A stretch of 64,000 bases of DNA, taken from contig NZ_BAFR01000003.1 of assembly GCF_000308435.1 (NCBI RefSeq), positions 36,730 through 100,729 of the forward strand, written 5' to 3'. The notes below the pieces were generated by a model. The model did not search any database. It was not told the DNA's origin and was given only the letters and a program-made list of their open reading frames with translations. This document shows, piece by piece, positions 45,201-53,578 of the stretch (position 1 is its first letter; each line of letters opens with the position of its first letter). The stretch comes from Nocardia araoensis NBRC 100135. Its GTDB lineage: Bacteria; Actinomycetota; Actinomycetes; Mycobacteriales; Mycobacteriaceae. The translations under genes were made by a program, and so were the position numbers.

Positions 45201-45285
45201 GGAGACGTGGCAGAGCGGCCGAATGCACTCGCCTTGAAAGCGAGCGTCGCGAGAGCGACCGGGGGTTCAAATCCCTCCGTCTCCG
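45201..45285 (+). tRNA. tRNA-Ser (UGA)
   Basis: Acceptor stem GGAGACG / CGTCTCC with discriminator G, long variable arm (GCGTCGCGAGAGCGACC region), T-loop GGTTCAAATCC, anticodon loop CTTGAAA giving anticodon TGA. CCA is not encoded. Confidence 0.96.
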
Positions 45286-45302
45286 CTCCACTCGTCGGTG
45301 GC

Positions 45303-45323
45303 CCATGCTCATGGAGAGCATGG
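45303..45323. terminator. Hairpin between tRNA-Ser and nos
   Basis: 8-bp stem CCATGCTC / GAGCATGG with a 5-nt loop, placed between the tRNA end and the minus-strand nos stop; may serve both. Confidence 0.5.
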
Positions 45324-45335
45324 CCCGGGCTCGTT

Positions 45336-46484
45336 TCACAGTCCCGTGTCGGCGCGGAAGTCCCTGCGGACGAAGTTGGGCCGGATGTCCAGGTCGGGCG
45401 GGTCGTAGTAGCGGTGGAAGGTCGGGGTCAGGCCGGAGGAGATCGGCGGGTTGATCCAGGACCAGTCGGTGGGGCAGGCGCGGCCCGCGGCCTCCTCGCG
45501 CTCGACGTGATCGCAGAACTGTTTGGCGACGGTGTGGTGGTCGACGATGTACACGCCCGCTTTGCGGAAGCTGTGCAGCACCGCGCGGTTGAGTTCGACC
45601 AGGGCCTGATCGCGCCAGAGATTGCGCTCCGCCCGGGTGTCCAGGCACATCATCTCCGCGATGAGCGGGAGCATGTTGTAGCGGTTGGCGTCGCTGAGGT
45701 TGCGCGCACCGATCTCCGCGCCCATATACCAGCCGTTGAACGGGGCGAAGGGATAGGTCATGCCGCCGATCTCGAGATTCATGTCGGAGACCGCGGGCAG
45801 CGCGTGCCAGCGCAGGCCGAGACCGGCGAACCACTCGAACTCCGGGTGCTCGAGTTCCACCTCCCGTGCGAGTTCGGGCGGGATGTCGAACCAGCGTATC
45901 GGCTCGTCCGGTGTACTGATCAGCAGCGGAAGGATGTCGAAAGGCGTTCGGGCGCCGCGCCAGCCGAGCTTCATGGCGAGTTCGGTGAGCTCGACGTTGG
46001 CGGCGTCGCCGGTGACCGTGCCGTCCCCGTTGCGATAGCCCGCGTAGCGGATGATCTGCGGGCTGACGATGCGGAACTCGCGCCCGTCCGCTTGCCGCGG
46101 CGGCCCGACGGTGATCATCGATTGAATGGCGCCATTGTTGGTGGCCATGTGCAGGTGCTGCCAGCAGACCTCGGCCAGGTCGCGCGCCGAGCGGACCCGC
46201 CGGGCGTCGAGCAATTTCAACGAGCGCCAATGCTTGCGACCCACGCAGCGAGCGTGATTGCGCCAGGCCAGTTTGGCGCCGATCAGGATCTCCTCGGCGG
46301 TCTGGAGATAGGAGCCGGTCTGCTCGAGTTGCTCCAGCGCGCAGCGGCGGCGCTGGGCGCTCAGGTGCGCCAATTCGGGTAGCCGGAAGAACTCGTCGCA
46401 CTCCCGCATCCGGCGTTCCAGATCGGGCAGGAAAGGCTTCGTGTCCGATTTCTCGATCGAGCACACGGGTGACACTGGATTCAC
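45336..46484 (-). CDS. nos: Bacterial nitric-oxide synthase (oxygenase domain)
   Basis: 382 residues, oxygenase domain only, as in other bacterial NOS. It makes NO and citrulline from arginine using heme and a tetrahydropterin, with electrons from a borrowed reductase. The heme ligand is Cys80 in RNHARCVGR, the arginine-binding Glu257 lies in NGWYMGAEIGARNL, and the substrate-channel block is DMNLEIGG. The GTG start at 46484 has GGAGA just upstream. No reductase is fused or adjacent. Its 3' end faces tRNA-Ser, but no integration repeat or recombinase was seen. Confidence 0.95.
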   Translation of the reverse strand: MNPVSPVCSIEKSDTKPFLPDLERRMRECDEFFRLPELAHLSAQRRRCALEQLEQTGSYLQTAEEILIGAKLAWRNHARCVGRKHWRSLKLLDARRVRSARDLAEVCWQHLHMATNNGAIQSMITVGPPRQADGREFRIVSPQIIRYAGYRNGDGTVTGDAANVELTELAMKLGWRGARTPFDILPLLISTPDEPIRWFDIPPELAREVELEHPEFEWFAGLGLRWHALPAVSDMNLEIGGMTYPFAPFNGWYMGAEIGARNLSDANRYNMLPLIAEMMCLDTRAERNLWRDQALVELNRAVLHSFRKAGVYIVDHHTVAKQFCDHVEREEAAGRACPTDWSWINPPISSGLTPTFHRYYDPPDLDIRPNFVRRDFRADTGL

Positions 46485-46913
46485 GGTTTCTCCGGTCGGG
46501 CATAGGTGCTGCGATGAAACAGACGAATCGAGCAGAGAATTCGAGCGGGGAGCGCAGTGGGCACCGCTTCGTTCCGGGTGGCCCGCGAAGGCGGGCAGGG
46601 CAGATGCCGCGAAATAGCTTCACGCCGAATCCGACCTGGAGGGCGGCGGGGCATTCGCGACTGCGAACCGGGCGGCCGGTCCGCACGGCGCGGCGAAGCG
46701 CAGTACGGTGACCTCGGCGCCAGTGGCGTTGATGCGCGATCATGCCCGTCCTAGTTCGATACCTGGAAAAGGCCAGGCGCTCAGCGTACGGCGGGTGTGC
46801 TGACGGTGTGCCATGATTTGCTGGATTTGCTGGATCGATCGGAGACGCGGATCTGCGTCGGTGCGGTCGAGTATCGTTGACAGGTCGGCATTTCGGGGTC
46901 GAGGGGTTCGCTC
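46485..46913. other. Gene-free stretch between nos and nickel/cobalt transporter
   Basis: 429 bp between divergent genes. It contains a tandem GATTTGCTG-GATTTGCTG at 46815-46832 and TATCGT at 46870-46875, a possible -10 for the transporter. No cobalamin or nickel riboswitch core was recognised, and no convincing small gene. Confidence 0.4.
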
Positions 46914-47960
46914 GTGCGCAGTGTCATCGGAATGGCCGTCACCGTCGTCGCTCTGCACGTCCTCGGCTGGGGGACGCTTCTGCTGGTGGTCGCTCCGGGC
47001 CACTATGTGATCGACGGTTCGGTGTTCGGCGTCGGTCTCGGCGTGACGGCGTACACCCTCGGTATGCGGCACGCGTTCGACGCCGACCACATCGCCGCCA
47101 TCGACAACGCCACGCGAAAACTGGTGGCGGAGAGCGGGCGGAGAGTTCAAACCGTCGGGTTCTGGTTCGCGCTCGGCCACTCCACCGTGGTGTTCGCGCT
47201 CGTGGCATTGCTGGCGTTCGGTGTGCGGGCGCTCGCGTCCAGCTTGGCGGACGAGGATTCGGCCCTGCAACGATGGACGGGTCTATGGGGCACCGGCGTC
47301 TCCGGTACGTTCCTGATCCTGATCGGTTTGCTCAATCTGGCGTCGCTGGTGGGGATCTGGCGGGTGTTCCGGCAGATGCGCCGCGGTGAATTCGACGAGG
47401 TGCAGCTGGAGAAGCAACTGGACAGCCGGGGGCTGCTCAACCGGGTGCTACGGCCGGTGCTCGGCCTCGTCCGCAGGCCGCGGCACATGTATCCGGTGGG
47501 CGTCCTGTTCGGCCTCGGATTCGACACCGTCACCGAGGTCGGGCTGCTCGTGATCGCGGGCGGCGCGGCGGCGACCGGACTGCCCTGGTACTCGATTCTG
47601 GTACTGCCGGTGCTGTTCTCGGCGGGCATGGCGCTGTTCGACTCGCTGGACGGTTCGTTCATGAGCTTCGCCTACGACTGGGCCTTCGCCGAGCCGGTGC
47701 GCAAGATCTACTACAACCTGGTGATCACGGGACTCTCGGTGGCGGTGGCCCTGTTGATCGGCGGGCAGGAGATCGTCTCGATCTTCGCCGAGCGGCTGGA
47801 GGTCGAATCGGGCGTCGTCGCCTGGATCGGGAATCTCGACCTGGGTGACCTCGGGTACATCATCGTCGGGCTGTTCGTGCTCACCTGGGCGGTCGCCGTC
47901 GCGGTGTGGCGTTTCGCCGGAGAGCAGCGGCGCTGGCAGGAGGGTCTGCCCGCACGGTGA
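46914..47960 (+). CDS. Nickel/cobalt transporter, NiCoT family
   Basis: 348 residues, about eight membrane segments. The family signature in segment 2, RHAFDADHIAAIDN (~52-65), provides the His-x4-Asp-His metal-binding motif; further motifs are LGHSTVV and LFGLGFDTVTEVGLL. It imports Ni2+ or Co2+. GTG 46914 has GAGGGG about 8 nt upstream. No urease, hydrogenase or cobalamin gene is adjacent, so the metal and its use are not shown. Confidence 0.92.
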   Translation: MRSVIGMAVTVVALHVLGWGTLLLVVAPGHYVIDGSVFGVGLGVTAYTLGMRHAFDADHIAAIDNATRKLVAESGRRVQTVGFWFALGHSTVVFALVALLAFGVRALASSLADEDSALQRWTGLWGTGVSGTFLILIGLLNLASLVGIWRVFRQMRRGEFDEVQLEKQLDSRGLLNRVLRPVLGLVRRPRHMYPVGVLFGLGFDTVTEVGLLVIAGGAAATGLPWYSILVLPVLFSAGMALFDSLDGSFMSFAYDWAFAEPVRKIYYNLVITGLSVAVALLIGGQEIVSIFAERLEVESGVVAWIGNLDLGDLGYIIVGLFVLTWAVAVAVWRFAGEQRRWQEGLPAR

Positions 47961-48022
47961 AGGCGCTGTTCGGTCTTCGCCGCGGCGACGATTTTTCTTC
48001 GGCTCTCGACGTCTCTGGCAGG

Positions 48023-49102
48023 ATGGTGCGCATGCTGTGTCGTGGGGTGCGGCGTTGGCTCTCCAGCGCCCTGATCAGTGCCGCACTCGTGTCCGGTGCG
48101 GTGTCATTCGGTGCTCCCCAGGTCACGGCCGCGCCCGGCAATCCGCCGCCGGTCAACACCGGGTCCTCGGACGGTCCCGGCCCGGCCGAGCCGACCAGTA
48201 AACAGCCCTCGACACCGCGGATCGAGCGCATCGAACCGATCAACGATCGGTGGCTGCGGGTCTATGTCGCCTCGCCCGCGATGAGCCGAGTGGTCGAGGT
48301 GCAGGTGTTGCTGCCGCGCGACCAGTCGCGCCCGCGTCCCACCGTCTACATGCTCGATGGTCGCAGCGCGAGTCCCGACAGCAACAACTGGACCGAACTC
48401 GGGCACGCCGACCGTTTCTACGCCGACAAGGACGTCAACGTCGTCCTCACCGTCGGCGGGCCTGCCAGCTTCTACACCGACTGGCAGCAGCCCGACCCGG
48501 TGCTCGGCACCAACAAGTGGGAGACGTTCCTGGCCAAGGAGCTGCCCCCGCTGATCGACGCGAAGTTCGACGGCAACGGCGTCAACGCGGTGATGGGCGT
48601 CTCGATGGGTGCGGAGGCCGCGATGATGCTCGCGTTCCGGCAGCCGACGCTCTACAAGGCGATCGCGGCGCACAGCGGTTGCTTCTCGATGGGCACCGAC
48701 ATCGGCCAGGCGCAGGCGCGGGCTGTGGTGGCCACCTACATGGGCGAGCCGGACAACATGTTCGGCAAGCAGGACGACCCCGACTGGCTGGCGCACGACG
48801 TCACCCTGCACGCGGACGCCTTGCGGGGCAAGACGATCTATCTGTCGGTCGGCAGCGGTCTGCCCGGGGTGCACGACGTGCCGGGGACGCCGAACGTCGA
48901 CCTGCCCAGCGCCATCACGTTCGGTGGCCCGCTGGAGGCCGCGACCAACGCCTGCACCCGGCGGCTCACCGACCGGCTGCGGTCGCTCGGCATCCCGATC
49001 ACCGCGCACTTCCGGGCCACCGGCACGCACTCCTGGCCGTACTGGGAGGACGAACTCGCCCTCTCCTGGCCCGTCATCGCACCCGCGATCGACGTTCACT
49101 AA
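48023..49102 (+). CDS. Antigen 85-type mycolyltransferase
   Basis: About 359 residues (ATG 48023; ATG 48032 also possible). A signal peptide with RRWLSSALISAALVSG ends near VTAAPG. The mature enzyme has the alpha/beta fold of the Fbp proteins: PASFYTDWQQPD, NKWETFLAKELPP, nucleophile Ser in GVSMGAEAAM, and the His in THSWPYWEDEL. It transfers mycolic acid between trehalose monomycolates or to arabinogalactan outside the cell. A Pro/Ser-rich linker lies between the signal and the domain. The stop overlaps that of the convergent aminotransferase gene by 4 bp. Confidence 0.92.
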   Translation: MVRMLCRGVRRWLSSALISAALVSGAVSFGAPQVTAAPGNPPPVNTGSSDGPGPAEPTSKQPSTPRIERIEPINDRWLRVYVASPAMSRVVEVQVLLPRDQSRPRPTVYMLDGRSASPDSNNWTELGHADRFYADKDVNVVLTVGGPASFYTDWQQPDPVLGTNKWETFLAKELPPLIDAKFDGNGVNAVMGVSMGAEAAMMLAFRQPTLYKAIAAHSGCFSMGTDIGQAQARAVVATYMGEPDNMFGKQDDPDWLAHDVTLHADALRGKTIYLSVGSGLPGVHDVPGTPNVDLPSAITFGGPLEAATNACTRRLTDRLRSLGIPITAHFRATGTHSWPYWEDELALSWPVIAPAIDVH

Positions 49103-50172
49103 CCCAGGAACCGGGCGAGCACCTCCGGCTCCCTGGCGAAACTCAGGAAAAGGTCGTTCTCGTGCGGGTCGCCGACAGTGACGCGCACCCCGTCGGCTCC
49201 GTACGGTCGCACCAGCACCCCGGCCGCCGCGCTGGCCTCGCCGAACTCGGCGCTGCGCGCGCCCAGCGGCAGCCAGACGAAGTTCGCCTCGCTCGGCGGC
49301 ACCGGGTACCCCGCCGCCACCAGCGCGTCGCGCACCCGTTCGCGTTCGACGACCAGAAGGTCGGTGCGATCCAGCAATTCATGGCGTGACTCCAGCGACG
49401 CGATCGCCGCCGCCTGCGCGAGCCGGCTCACGCTGAACGGAATGTGCACCTTCAGCAGCGCCGTGATCACGGCCGGATCGCCCACCGCGTAGCCCACCCG
49501 CAGCCCGGCCAGGCCGTATGCCTTGGAGAAGGTGCGCAGCACAACCACATTGGGCCTGGTCCGGCCGATCTCTACGCCGTCGGGGTGGTCGGCGAGCCGT
49601 ACGTATTCGTAGTACGCCTCGTCCAGCACCACCAGCACGTGCGACGGCACCGCGTCCAGGAACCGGACCAGCTCCGTTCTGCCGACCGCGGTGCCGGTCG
49701 GGTTGTTCGGGTTGCAGACGAAGACCAACTTGGTCCGCTCGGTGACCGCGGCGGCCAGCGCGTCCAGATCGTGCACCTGACCGGCCGTGAGCGGCACCTG
49801 TACCGCGGTGGCGTTGCCCACCTTGGTCACGATCGGGTAGGCCTCGAACGAGCGCCACGCGAACAGCACCTCGTCCGACGGGGACGAGCAGGTGATCTGC
49901 ACCAGCTCCTGGCACAGCGCCACGCTGCCGCAGCCGACCGCGACGTTCTCGAAGCCGACCCCGAGGAACTCGGCCAGCGCCGTCCGCAGCTCGGTGGACT
50001 GGTTGTCCGGATACCGATTGGCCAGCTCGGCCGCCTCGGCGATGGCTTTGGCGGCGGCGGGCAGCGGACCGATGGTCGTCTCGTTGCTGGCCAGCTTGAC
50101 CGCGCCGGGATTGCTGCGGCCGGGGGTGTACGCCGGGATCGCTTCGAGGTCCGGCCGGATTCGCGCTGTCAC
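49099..50172 (-). CDS. Histidinol-phosphate / aromatic aminotransferase
   Basis: 357 residues, class I/II PLP enzyme of the HisC group. The PLP lysine is in TFSKAYGLAGLRVGY; other blocks are NPNNPTGT and VLDEAYYEY. The length and the PAYTPGRS start fit the aromatic aminotransferase branch (Rv3772/Pat), which makes phenylalanine and tyrosine, rather than the his-operon enzyme; no his genes are nearby. Start ATG 50172. Confidence 0.9.
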   Translation of the reverse strand: MTARIRPDLEAIPAYTPGRSNPGAVKLASNETTIGPLPAAAKAIAEAAELANRYPDNQSTELRTALAEFLGVGFENVAVGCGSVALCQELVQITCSSPSDEVLFAWRSFEAYPIVTKVGNATAVQVPLTAGQVHDLDALAAAVTERTKLVFVCNPNNPTGTAVGRTELVRFLDAVPSHVLVVLDEAYYEYVRLADHPDGVEIGRTRPNVVVLRTFSKAYGLAGLRVGYAVGDPAVITALLKVHIPFSVSRLAQAAAIASLESRHELLDRTDLLVVERERVRDALVAAGYPVPPSEANFVWLPLGARSAEFGEASAAAGVLVRPYGADGVRVTVGDPHENDLFLSFAREPEVLARFLG

Positions 50173-50277
50173 ACTCCAACCCTAATCGGCGCCGGGAAAA
50201 GCCCGATCGGCGTACCGGAAATTCTCTGGGATATAGGCCCCCACGTGCAATTTCTACCGCAGATCAGCAACTCGCCC

Positions 50278-50283
50278 TACGCT
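50278..50283 (+). promoter_or_regulatory. -10 box of the dienelactone-hydrolase-like gene
   Basis: TACGCT, 6 nt before ATG 50290; leaderless. Confidence 0.5.
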
Positions 50284-50289
50284 GGTTTC

Positions 50290-50997
50290 ATGTCGGGCAC
50301 CTACGACGATATGGCCCCGCTGCGGGCAAGCGACCAGGAAGACGAGCGGCCGACCAGCGGTGGGCAGGTGCCCATCACGGTGGTGGAGCCGGAAGGAAAC
50401 GCCCGCGGCGGCATCGTGCTGCTGCACGAGTCGCGCGAGTTCACCGGCCCGTTGCGCGACCTGATGAACGCGCTGGCCGGCGAGGGCTGGACCGTGGTCG
50501 CGCCCAAACTCTTCCATCGGGCGGACGAAGGCCTCGGCGCCGGAGTCTTCGGCGACGAGCTGTTCGAGGACTTCGACGCCTGCTTCGACTGGCTCACCCG
50601 GCGCGGGGTGTTCCCCGACACCATCGGCGTGCTCGGCTTCGACTCCGCGGGCACCGCCGCCTTCCTGGTCGCGACCAATCGCCCGATCGGGGCCGCGGTG
50701 AGCGTCGCGGCGCACGGTATCACCCAGCCGCTCACCGACCAGGCCGACGCCCTCGTGCGCGCCGCCCCGAACCTGCAGGCACCGTGGCTCGGCCTGTTCG
50801 GCGTCGACGATCCGGCCACCCCGCCCGCCCAGGTCGACGAGCTACGCGACGCGACCGCCCGCGCCGCGGTCGCCAGCCTGGTGGTCACCTACCCCGGCCT
50901 GCACCACCGGGCCGACACCTCCGAGGGTGACGACGACGGCGATGCGGTCGATTCGCAAACCAGAATCTTCGATTGGTTCGACAGTAACCTACGCTGA
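50290..50997 (+). CDS. Dienelactone-hydrolase-like protein
   Basis: 235 residues, alpha/beta fold of the DLH family. The strand and elbow at IGVLGFDSAGTAAF correspond to the GFCxGG elbow, where Cys is replaced by Asp and followed by Ser. The Glu of LLHESREF, the Asp of FGVDDPATP and the His of GLHHRAD are in place. The loss of the Cys nucleophile makes classical dienelactone hydrolysis doubtful; Ser chemistry or a non-enzymatic role is possible. ATG 50290 is set by the leaderless promoter. Confidence 0.82.
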   Translation: MSGTYDDMAPLRASDQEDERPTSGGQVPITVVEPEGNARGGIVLLHESREFTGPLRDLMNALAGEGWTVVAPKLFHRADEGLGAGVFGDELFEDFDACFDWLTRRGVFPDTIGVLGFDSAGTAAFLVATNRPIGAAVSVAAHGITQPLTDQADALVRAAPNLQAPWLGLFGVDDPATPPAQVDELRDATARAAVASLVVTYPGLHHRADTSEGDDDGDAVDSQTRIFDWFDSNLR

Positions 50998-51085
50998 CCA
51001 GCCGTTTTGTGATCTGGTCGGTAGCTGCTGTAACCTTTCTGCTCGGCGGTTCGAAAGGACCGGTGCCCTCGAAGAGAAGGCTCCA

Positions 51086-51175
51086 GGAGGCGTGCCAGAG
51101 CGGCCGAATGGGACTCACTGCTAATGAGTTGTCCCTTCACGGGGACCGGAGGTTCAAATCCTCTCGCCTCCGCCA
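51086..51175 (+). tRNA. tRNA-Ser (GCU), CCA encoded
   Basis: Acceptor GGAGGCG / CGCCTCC, discriminator G, 3' CCA present at 51173-51175, long variable arm, T-loop GGTTCAAATCC, anticodon GCT at 51120-51122 in loop CTGCTAA. Confidence 0.96.
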
Positions 51176-51209
51176 CGCCCGGGAAACCGGGTACAACTGA
51201 ATAACACAT

Positions 51210-51282
51210 GCGCCCGTAGCTCAACGGATAGAGCATCTGACTACGGATCAGAAGGTTAGGGGTTCGAATCCCTTCGGGCGCA
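51210..51282 (+). tRNA. tRNA-Arg (ACG)
   Basis: Acceptor GCGCCCG / CGGGCGC with discriminator A, anticodon stem TCTGA / TCAGA, loop CTACGGA with anticodon ACG at 51243-51245 (read as ICG after A34 deamination), T-arm GGGGTTCGAATCCC. CCA is not encoded. 34 bp after tRNA-Ser, so probably one transcript. Confidence 0.96.
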
Positions 51283-51287
51283 CTTTC

Positions 51288-51321
51288 GGGAGGCCCTCCG
51301 CTTCGTTGCGGGGGGCCTCCC
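51288..51321 (+). terminator. Terminator after tRNA-Arg
   Basis: 9-bp stem GGGAGGCCC / GGGCCTCCC with an inner CCGC / GCGG stem, 5 bp past the tRNA. Confidence 0.75.
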
Positions 51322-51440
51322 TCATTTCGGGGGCCTTCACATGGACCGCGACAGTGGCCATGAGTCTCGAAGCGGGCGAGCAGATGCGGCGATTCGCCGG
51401 CACCGTCCATCGATTCCTCCGCCCCTCGGCCTGACGGTCG

Positions 51441-51498
51441 CGAGTGGCACACCATCGAGGGTCTTCTCGGTCGATGCCGCAGTGGTGTGCCACTCGTG
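51441..51498. repeat. 58-bp palindromic intergenic repeat, copy 2
   Basis: Terminal inverted repeat of 14 bp, CGAGTGGCACACCA / TGGTGTGCCACTCG. In reverse complement it matches copy 1 (14527-14584) at the same length. It lies between the tRNA terminator and the 3' end of the minus-strand gene at 51500. Confidence 0.7.
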
Positions 51499-51499
51499 G

Positions 51500-52216
51500 C
51501 TATTTCCAGGCCGGGAGGGGTGGGAGGTCGCCGGTGAGGTCGGTGCCGGGGCTGCGGCCGAGGAGCCAGGCGGCGAGGGAGGTGGCTGGGCCGGAGATGG
51601 TTTGGGTGGGTGTGGGGCCGAGGGGGGTGGTGAAGTCCGTGTCGGTGGCCTGGATGGTGAAGGGGAGTGGGGTTTCGGCGGTGAGGCGGGTGAGGTCGGC
51701 GGTGGCCTGGGGGAGGATGCGGGCTACGAATGAGGTGGGCCAGTCGCCGGGGTGGTAGTTCGCGTTGAGGTCTACGTGGTGGATCTCGACCTCCTGCAAG
51801 CGCATCCACAGGACTTCGGTCGCGGGGATGGGGCGGCCCTGGCGGGTGCGGACCTGTGCTCGCCATGCGTCGTCGGTGAGTGAGCGTGCGAGACCGAGAA
51901 AACGGGTGGCGGCGGCCTCGTTGTCGGCGAGTTGCTCGGTGAGTGGGCGGGGTGCGCCCGCCTCGATATCGGCGTCGCGCAGGAAAGCGCTGGCGTACTG
52001 CGGGATCTCGACACCGGTGTGCGCCCACAGCAGGAGGTTCACCAGGCTGTCGGCGTTGCGGGCAAGGTGGGCCAGCACGTGGCCGCGGGTCCAGCCCGGC
52101 AGGAGGGAGGGGCCGGAGACGGCGTGCTCGTCGAGGCCGCGAATGGTGTCGAGCAGGCGGTCGGTCGCCTCGGCGACGGTGTCGAGTTGCACAGGGGTCT
52201 GCGAGGCGGTGGTCAC
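51500..52216 (-). CDS. Maleylpyruvate isomerase family (DinB-like, mycothiol-linked) protein
   Basis: 238 residues. The N-terminal four-helix DinB-like domain has LPGWTRGHVLAHLARNADSL with the first metal His and EVEIHHVDLNANY with the others. The C-terminal ~70 residues (PFTIQATDTDFTTPLG, ATSLAAWLLGR) form the small SCP2-like domain of mycothiol-dependent maleylpyruvate isomerases. It may use mycothiol as a cofactor, as known for the family; the substrate is not known. GTG 52216 follows TAGGGT by 7 nt. Confidence 0.87.
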   Translation of the reverse strand: MTTASQTPVQLDTVAEATDRLLDTIRGLDEHAVSGPSLLPGWTRGHVLAHLARNADSLVNLLLWAHTGVEIPQYASAFLRDADIEAGAPRPLTEQLADNEAAATRFLGLARSLTDDAWRAQVRTRQGRPIPATEVLWMRLQEVEIHHVDLNANYHPGDWPTSFVARILPQATADLTRLTAETPLPFTIQATDTDFTTPLGPTPTQTISGPATSLAAWLLGRSPGTDLTGDLPPLPAWK

Positions 52217-52223
52217 GGTTTCG

Positions 52224-52229
52224 ACCCTA
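52224..52229 (-). promoter_or_regulatory. -10 box of the isomerase-family gene, leaderless
   Basis: TAGGGT on the minus strand, 7 nt before GTG 52216. Confidence 0.5.
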
Positions 52230-52331
52230 GCGAGAGAGAACCTCGTCTGCCGCGAACGACGGGCCGGACCTCCCCCGGCCCAGCCGTTGCCGGACAAAAC
52301 CCATGCGGCCCGGAGGGCCCCGCTCGGCGGT

Positions 52332-53447
52332 CTACCCGCCGACGATCGCGTCGGCCTCGATCTCGACCAGCAAGGCCGGGGCGATCAGCGCCTTGATCTC
52401 ATACATCGCCGTCGCGGGGCGGATCTCGCCGAAGACCTCGGCGTGCGCCTTGGCGACTTCGGGCCAGCGGGCGATGTCGGTGACGAAGATGCGGGTGCGC
52501 ACCACGTCGGCCAGGCTCGCGCCCGCCTCCTCCAGCGCGGAGGCGATGCGTCGCAGGGTTTCCCTGGTCTGCTCGCCGATATCGTCGCCGCCGACCGCCG
52601 TGCCGCCGGGGGCCGACGCGGTCGTGCCGCTGACCGCGATGACATCCCCGAGCCGGACCGCCCGCGAGTAGCCGACGATGTCCTCGAACTCCGAACCCGA
52701 GGCGATGTTCACGCGATCACTCATGCGCGACAGCATCGCACGGCCCTCGGCGCGGCCATGCGCAGGTTCCCGCCCTTCCACGATCACCGCGGCGGCCAGC
52801 GCGATCAACCACAGCGACATCGCGCCGACCTGGATCCGCTGGGCGATGCCGAGGGCATAGTTTCCCGGCAGGTTGTCGGCAACCAGCATCCACACCGTCG
52901 CCAGCGAGCCGATCACCAGCACGACCAGCCCGGATTCGCGCAGCACCCGCCAGCGCCGATACCGGAACGCGGCGAGGCTGAAGGCGAAGGCGGCGACGGC
53001 GATCGAGGTGACCGCCAGCGTGCTCGTCAGCGCGTGCGGCTGATGCAGTTGCGGGAACAGTTCGCTGGGGCCACCGCACCCGCTCTCGCCCGGCGTGCAG
53101 TCGTGCAGCGGCAGCAGGACGTCGGCGACGGTCGCCGCGCCGAAGCAGAACAACGCGACCCAGCCGACGTTGGTCAGTCTGCGGCGCGGGAACAACACCA
53201 GGCCCGCGATCGCCGCGGGCGCGAGGACCGCCCCGACGATCAGGTCGGCGGTCGCGAACACCTCGCGGTACGGCTTGCCCTCCGCGTCCAGTTCGCTGAG
53301 GAATGTGTCGACCGGGTCGAGGTCGATGCCGAGCACGAACTGCAGCACCCAGGACGAGTAGCAGACCCCAGCGATCGCGATCGCCGCGGCGACCAGCACG
53401 GTCGCCGGTCGCAGGCGCCGAACGGCGATCTCCGAGCCACCCGTCAC
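52332..53447 (-). CDS. DUF998 membrane protein fused in frame to a RidA domain
   Basis: 371 residues in one open frame from GTG 53447. Residues ~10-215 are a DUF998 membrane domain with six hydrophobic segments and an extracytoplasmic DVLLPLHDCTPGESGCGGPSE loop with two Cys. After a charged linker, residues ~242-371 are a complete RidA (YjgF) domain: MSDRVNIASGSEFEDIVGYS, the catalytic Arg in VVRTRIFVTD, and PATAMYEIKALIAP. RidA deaminates reactive enamines and is normally a separate soluble protein. No stop or good ribosome-binding site separates the parts; the internal ATG at 52724 could still start a free RidA. Confidence 0.8.
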   Translation of the reverse strand: MTGGSEIAVRRLRPATVLVAAAIAIAGVCYSSWVLQFVLGIDLDPVDTFLSELDAEGKPYREVFATADLIVGAVLAPAAIAGLVLFPRRRLTNVGWVALFCFGAATVADVLLPLHDCTPGESGCGGPSELFPQLHQPHALTSTLAVTSIAVAAFAFSLAAFRYRRWRVLRESGLVVLVIGSLATVWMLVADNLPGNYALGIAQRIQVGAMSLWLIALAAAVIVEGREPAHGRAEGRAMLSRMSDRVNIASGSEFEDIVGYSRAVRLGDVIAVSGTTASAPGGTAVGGDDIGEQTRETLRRIASALEEAGASLADVVRTRIFVTDIARWPEVAKAHAEVFGEIRPATAMYEIKALIAPALLVEIEADAIVGG

Positions 53448-53578
53448 GTCCCCATTGTGCTGGTTGCCCTGAGCGCGCCGGACAGCGGCGGGCCGCACAC
53501 GTCATTACCATCCGGGACACAGGGTCTTGTCAGCTTCGCCCGGCACGCTGGTCGAAGCTGCAACTCGAGGAGGTTCCC

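Noticed and set aside
46485..46913. Cobalamin or nickel riboswitch before the transporter
   Set aside because: No conserved core element or suitable multi-stem layout could be recognised by eye.
49444..50289. Upstream extension of the dienelactone-hydrolase-like gene
   Set aside because: Antisense to the aminotransferase gene; a -10 box sits 6 nt before ATG 50290.
45201..51282. Mobile island bounded by the tRNA genes
   Set aside because: No integrase, transposase or direct repeat of a tRNA 3' end was found; the genes between are core-type actinobacterial genes.
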